Source: JBBQED01 sp038320345 (GTDB lineage Bacteria > Bacteroidota > Bacteroidia > AKYH767-A > OLB10). From it: a DNA stretch of 64,000 nucleotides. The position numbers and the translations under genes are program-made. The stretch is from NCBI GenBank assembly GCA_038320345.1, contig JBBQED010000007.1, positions 96,829 through 160,828 on the forward strand. Direction: 5' to 3'. A model generated the notes under the pieces. The model was not told the DNA's origin, did not search any database, and saw only the letters and a list, made by a program, of their open reading frames with translations. Position 1 is the first letter of the stretch. The number at the start of each line of letters is the position of its first letter. This document shows, in pieces, positions 61,296 through 64,000 of this stretch.

Positions 61296-64000
61296 ATGAA
61301 ACGGAAACTCATTCTTCTATTATTATCCTGCATATCAATGACTTACATTGCCAATGCTCAAACAGGATCGCTTAAAGGAAAAATCCTTGACAAACAAAAC
61401 GGCGAAACTATTATTGGAGCAAATGTAATTATTGAAGGAACAACGATAGGTACTATTACTGATCTTGATGGAAATTTTAATATTCCATCAATTCCCGCAG
61501 GGATCTATTCAGTAAAAATCACTTTTATAGGTTATGTTACTGAAATAGTACCTTCCATCAATATCAAGGAAAATGAAACAACAGTTTTGAATTTTAAAAT
61601 GTCGACCAGTGCGCTTGAATTAAAAGAAGCCAATGTTCAGTCTACTAAAATTACAAATACTGAAAATGCTGTTTTAGTAGAGACACGAAAAGCCGAACAG
61701 ATTGTAAATGGCGTATCCAGCCAACAGATTTCTAAAACACAAGATCGCAATGCTACTGAAGTAATAAAACGATTACCTGGAGTAACGGTTATTGAAGATC
61801 GATTCGTAATGATTAGAGGTCTTGGAGAGCGTTACAATTCCGTTTTATTGAATGATGCATATGCACCCAGTGCAGAACCTGATAAAAGAGCGTTTTCTTT
61901 TGATATCATTCCTTCTAGTATGCTCGATCGAGTGATGATTTATAAAACTGGAGCGCCTGAATTACCTGGGGATTTCGCTGGAGGAGTTATTAAAGTTTAT
62001 ACTAAAAATTCTCCTGATGAAGATTATGTTACTGCTGGTTATCAGCTGAGTTTTCGTCAGAATACTACTTCAGAAGATTATTATAGAGGCTCTGCCGGTG
62101 GTACCCGTAAACTTGGTATTGATGGTGGAAGTAATACATTACCTGAATCTTTCCCAGGTTCACTCGCTGGATTATCAACAGAAGAGCAAGTTAATTTTTC
62201 GAAACTATTACCTAATTCATGGGTAGCTAAAGAACAATCTACCCCGATTGATCAAAGAATTAATGTGGGTTTTGCAAAATCCTTCCGCGTGAATAAAACT
62301 AAAATTTCTACTATCAATGGATTCTCCTATAGCAATCTTTATGAAGTAAGAAATTCCGGAAACATTAATTATAATGCTTATGATAAATTTAATGAAGTAA
62401 GTGATACGATTTACAACTACAACGACGAACTCTATCAGAACAAAGTATCATTGGGAATTATCAGTAACTGGACCTTTCTCTTAAACACCCATAATAAAAT
62501 TGAATTCCGTAATTTATTCAATCAGAATGGTAGTAATAGTACAACCATCAGAACAGGGACAAATCATGAAGAAGGAAATTTGGTGAGAAATTATGCTTTC
62601 CGATATTATGAACGTACTATGTATTCCGGTCAAATTTCCGGTATACATGATTTTAATGAAGCGCGTAGTAAAATAACATGGAATACTGCGTATAGTTTAA
62701 CCCGTTCCGACGAACCCGACTACCGCAGAATTAGAACGTTTAACAGCTTGCTGGATAATGATACTACTTATTATGTTCAAATAAATACTTCTGCATCACA
62801 ACAAGATGCTGGTCGTTTCTTTTCTGAACTGAAAGAAAATAATTTTTCAGGTTCTGTAAATTACGAAACTGATCTTGCTAAAGTGCATGAAACAGGAATG
62901 ATTAAATTAAGAACTGGATTATCTACAGAATACAAATCACGTTTCTTTAGTGCACGTTGGATGTCCTATAAAAGATCCAATTTCGACACTTTTGATTATT
63001 CTTTATTGTCGCTTCCTGTGGATCAAGTTTTCAGTGCAGAAAATATTAATACAACAACTGGATTTAAGCTCGACGAAGGAACTAATGGCACTGATAAATA
63101 CGATGCTAATAATACTTTGATGGCGGCTTATGCCGGAATATCTTGGCCGATAACGGAAAAACTGAGCGTCTCTGGAGGATTTCGTTTTGAAGCTAACCGT
63201 CAATATTTATTAAGCAAAGACAATAATAATAATAAACTAGAAGTGGATAATATGGTGAACCGTATTCTTCCTTCTATGAATACTACATATAATCTTAGTG
63301 GAAAATCGTTGATGAGATTTGCTTATGCAAAAACATTAAATCGTCCGGAATTCAGAGAAATTGCGCCTTTCACCTACTACGACTTTGTGTTTAATACCGT
63401 TCTTCTTGGAAATCCTGATTTAAAAACTCCTTCTATTGATAATCTCGATTTACGATGGGAATTCTATCCAGGATCGGGTGAAATGATTTCTGTGGGTACC
63501 TTCTATAAAATATTTACAAATCCAATTGAACAGTATTTTATTCCAGGTGCAGGTTCCGGTGGAACGAGAAATTTCACATTCGGAAATGCGGATCGTTCAA
63601 CAAGCTTGGGCTTGGAAGTAGAAGTGAGAAAATCTCTTCAATCATTATTTAAACAAGCCTTCCTAAGTAAATTCTCGATTGGTGCCAACGCCACAATTAT
63701 TCAGAGTAAAGTTGATTTGGGTAAAAATGCAATCGGTCAAGATGCTAATCGTCCGATGATGGGGCAGTCACCATTCGCAGTAAATGCTGGTCTTTTTTAT
63801 AATGATATCAAAAATAAATTCCAAGCTAACCTACAGTACAATATTATCGGAGAACGCCTCTTCGCTGTCGGTACCGATGGAACTCCGGATGTATATGAAT
63901 TGCCTAGAAATGTTCTCGATTTCACAGTAAGTAAAGGAATTGGTAAACATTTTGAAATTAAAGCAGGCGTTCAAGATATCCTCAATGAATCTACAATCCT
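61296..64000 (+). CDS. TonB-dependent receptor with carboxypeptidase-like regulatory domain (partial, runs off window)
   Basis: The frame is open from ATG 61296 to the window end (901 codons seen, C-terminus missing). Signal peptide at residues 1-21 (TYIANAQ), a carboxypeptidase-regulatory-like beta domain at about 24-105 (GSLKGKILDKQNGETIIGANV, shortened), a plug domain at about 120-230 (ATEVIKRLPGVTVIEDRF, MIRGLGERYNSVLLN) and the start of the outer-membrane barrel with alternating strands and long loops. It should import a ligand across the outer membrane using TonB/ExbBD. Position opposite a PhoB-PhoR-like pair, with Pho-box-like repeats before it, suggests uptake of a phosphorus compound; that is inference. 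Confidence 0.9.
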   Translation, partial: MKRKLILLLLSCISMTYIANAQTGSLKGKILDKQNGETIIGANVIIEGTTIGTITDLDGNFNIPSIPAGIYSVKITFIGYVTEIVPSINIKENETTVLNFKMSTSALELKEANVQSTKITNTENAVLVETRKAEQIVNGVSSQQISKTQDRNATEVIKRLPGVTVIEDRFVMIRGLGERYNSVLLNDAYAPSAEPDKRAFSFDIIPSSMLDRVMIYKTGAPELPGDFAGGVIKVYTKNSPDEDYVTAGYQLSFRQNTTSEDYYRGSAGGTRKLGIDGGSNTLPESFPGSLAGLSTEEQVNFSKLLPNSWVAKEQSTPIDQRINVGFAKSFRVNKTKISTINGFSYSNLYEVRNSGNINYNAYDKFNEVSDTIYNYNDELYQNKVSLGIISNWTFLLNTHNKIEFRNLFNQNGSNSTTIRTGTNHEEGNLVRNYAFRYYERTMYSGQISGIHDFNEARSKITWNTAYSLTRSDEPDYRRIRTFNSLLDNDTTYYVQINTSASQQDAGRFFSELKENNFSGSVNYETDLAKVHETGMIKLRTGLSTEYKSRFFSARWMSYKRSNFDTFDYSLLSLPVDQVFSAENINTTTGFKLDEGTNGTDKYDANNTLMAAYAGISWPITEKLSVSGGFRFEANRQYLLSKDNNNNKLEVDNMVNRILPSMNTTYNLSGKSLMRFAYAKTLNRPEFREIAPFTYYDFVFNTVLLGNPDLKTPSIDNLDLRWEFYPGSGEMISVGTFYKIFTNPIEQYFIPGAGSGGTRNFTFGNADRSTSLGLEVEVRKSLQSLFKQAFLSKFSIGANATIIQSKVDLGKNAIGQDANRPMMGQSPFAVNAGLFYNDIKNKFQANLQYNIIGERLFAVGTDGTPDVYELPRNVLDFTVSKGIGKHFEIKAGVQDILNESTI

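Noticed and set aside
1..64000. CRISPR arrays, tRNA or rRNA genes, insertion sequences and phage genes
   Set aside because: Looked for cloverleaf-like, regularly spaced repeat and transposase or integrase signatures in the gaps and frames; none seen. A tRNAscan or repeat search could still find a short element I missed.

Overview
The window reads as a chromosomal segment of an AT-rich member of the Bacteroidota, with 45 well supported protein genes or edge fragments. Evidence for the phylum: type IX secretion (T9SS) type A C-terminal sorting tails on at least three proteins, a giant PKD-repeat surface protein, families largely confined to the phylum (DUF4783, DUF3078, Omp28-like, the fused alpha/beta 2-oxoacid dehydrogenase E1), and many promoters matching the Bacteroidota -33 TTTG / -7 TAnnTTTG pattern rather than -35/-10 boxes. 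No rRNA, tRNA, CRISPR array, insertion sequence, prophage or integration scar was recognised. The organism cannot be named below phylum from this sequence.

Layout. 1-4.8 kb: the end of a surface-glycan locus (asparagine-synthase-type amidotransferase, an inverted polytopic polymerase-like membrane protein, a GT4 glycosyltransferase). 4.8-7.7 kb: rlmH, a DUF4783 protein, nadC and a YihY/BrkB membrane protein. 7.7-13.4 kb: one 1924-residue protein with 19 PKD repeats and 3.5 fibronectin-like repeats that stops mid-domain. 13.7-17.3 kb: uvrA and a LOG-family gene. 17.6-21.7 kb: a phosphorelay cluster (lone receiver, REC-PAS-HisKA-HATPase-REC-Hpt hybrid kinase, REC-AAA+ sigma54-type activator without a DNA-binding domain). 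21.8-27.0 kb: a compact three-gene surface unit. 27.1-33.6 kb: mscL, DUF3078 protein, an AddA/RecB-like helicase-nuclease, pruA.

33.6-39.9 kb is a minus-strand run: ettA, hisS, hutH, glutathione peroxidase and an ABC ATPase without a permease. 40.0-44.6 kb holds two convergent T9SS cargo genes (S8 protease, FG-GAP/VCBS protein) around a perfect 42-bp palindrome. 44.7-50.8 kb: UbiA-type prenyltransferase, fused E1, murQ, an unrecognised acidic protein, an RlpA-like protein and a NUDIX hydrolase. 51.0-53.1 kb: tandem Omp28-like lipoproteins. 53.2-59.1 kb: CoA-type NUDIX hydrolase, an ABC exporter, a TonB-C-terminal-like secreted protein, clpB. 59.1-64.0 kb: a PhoR/PhoB-like two-component pair divergent from a TonB-dependent receptor that runs off the window.

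Most notable observations: (1) the 257-bp gap between the PhoB-like regulator and the TonB receptor carries arrays of TAAC-type direct repeats at an exact 11-bp period, the architecture of a Pho box; (2) the phosphorelay ends in a sigma54-type AAA+ protein with no helix-turn-helix and a GAFTDA loop, just upstream of a surface unit whose members share both an N-terminal anchor and a C-terminal module; (3) the PKD giant appears cut in the middle of its last domain at the overlap with brkB; (4) at least five genes have their -7 box only 4-7 bases before the start codon, predicting leaderless or nearly leaderless transcripts. Start codons were moved from the longest reading frame where a signal peptide, promoter or ATG made a later start more likely.
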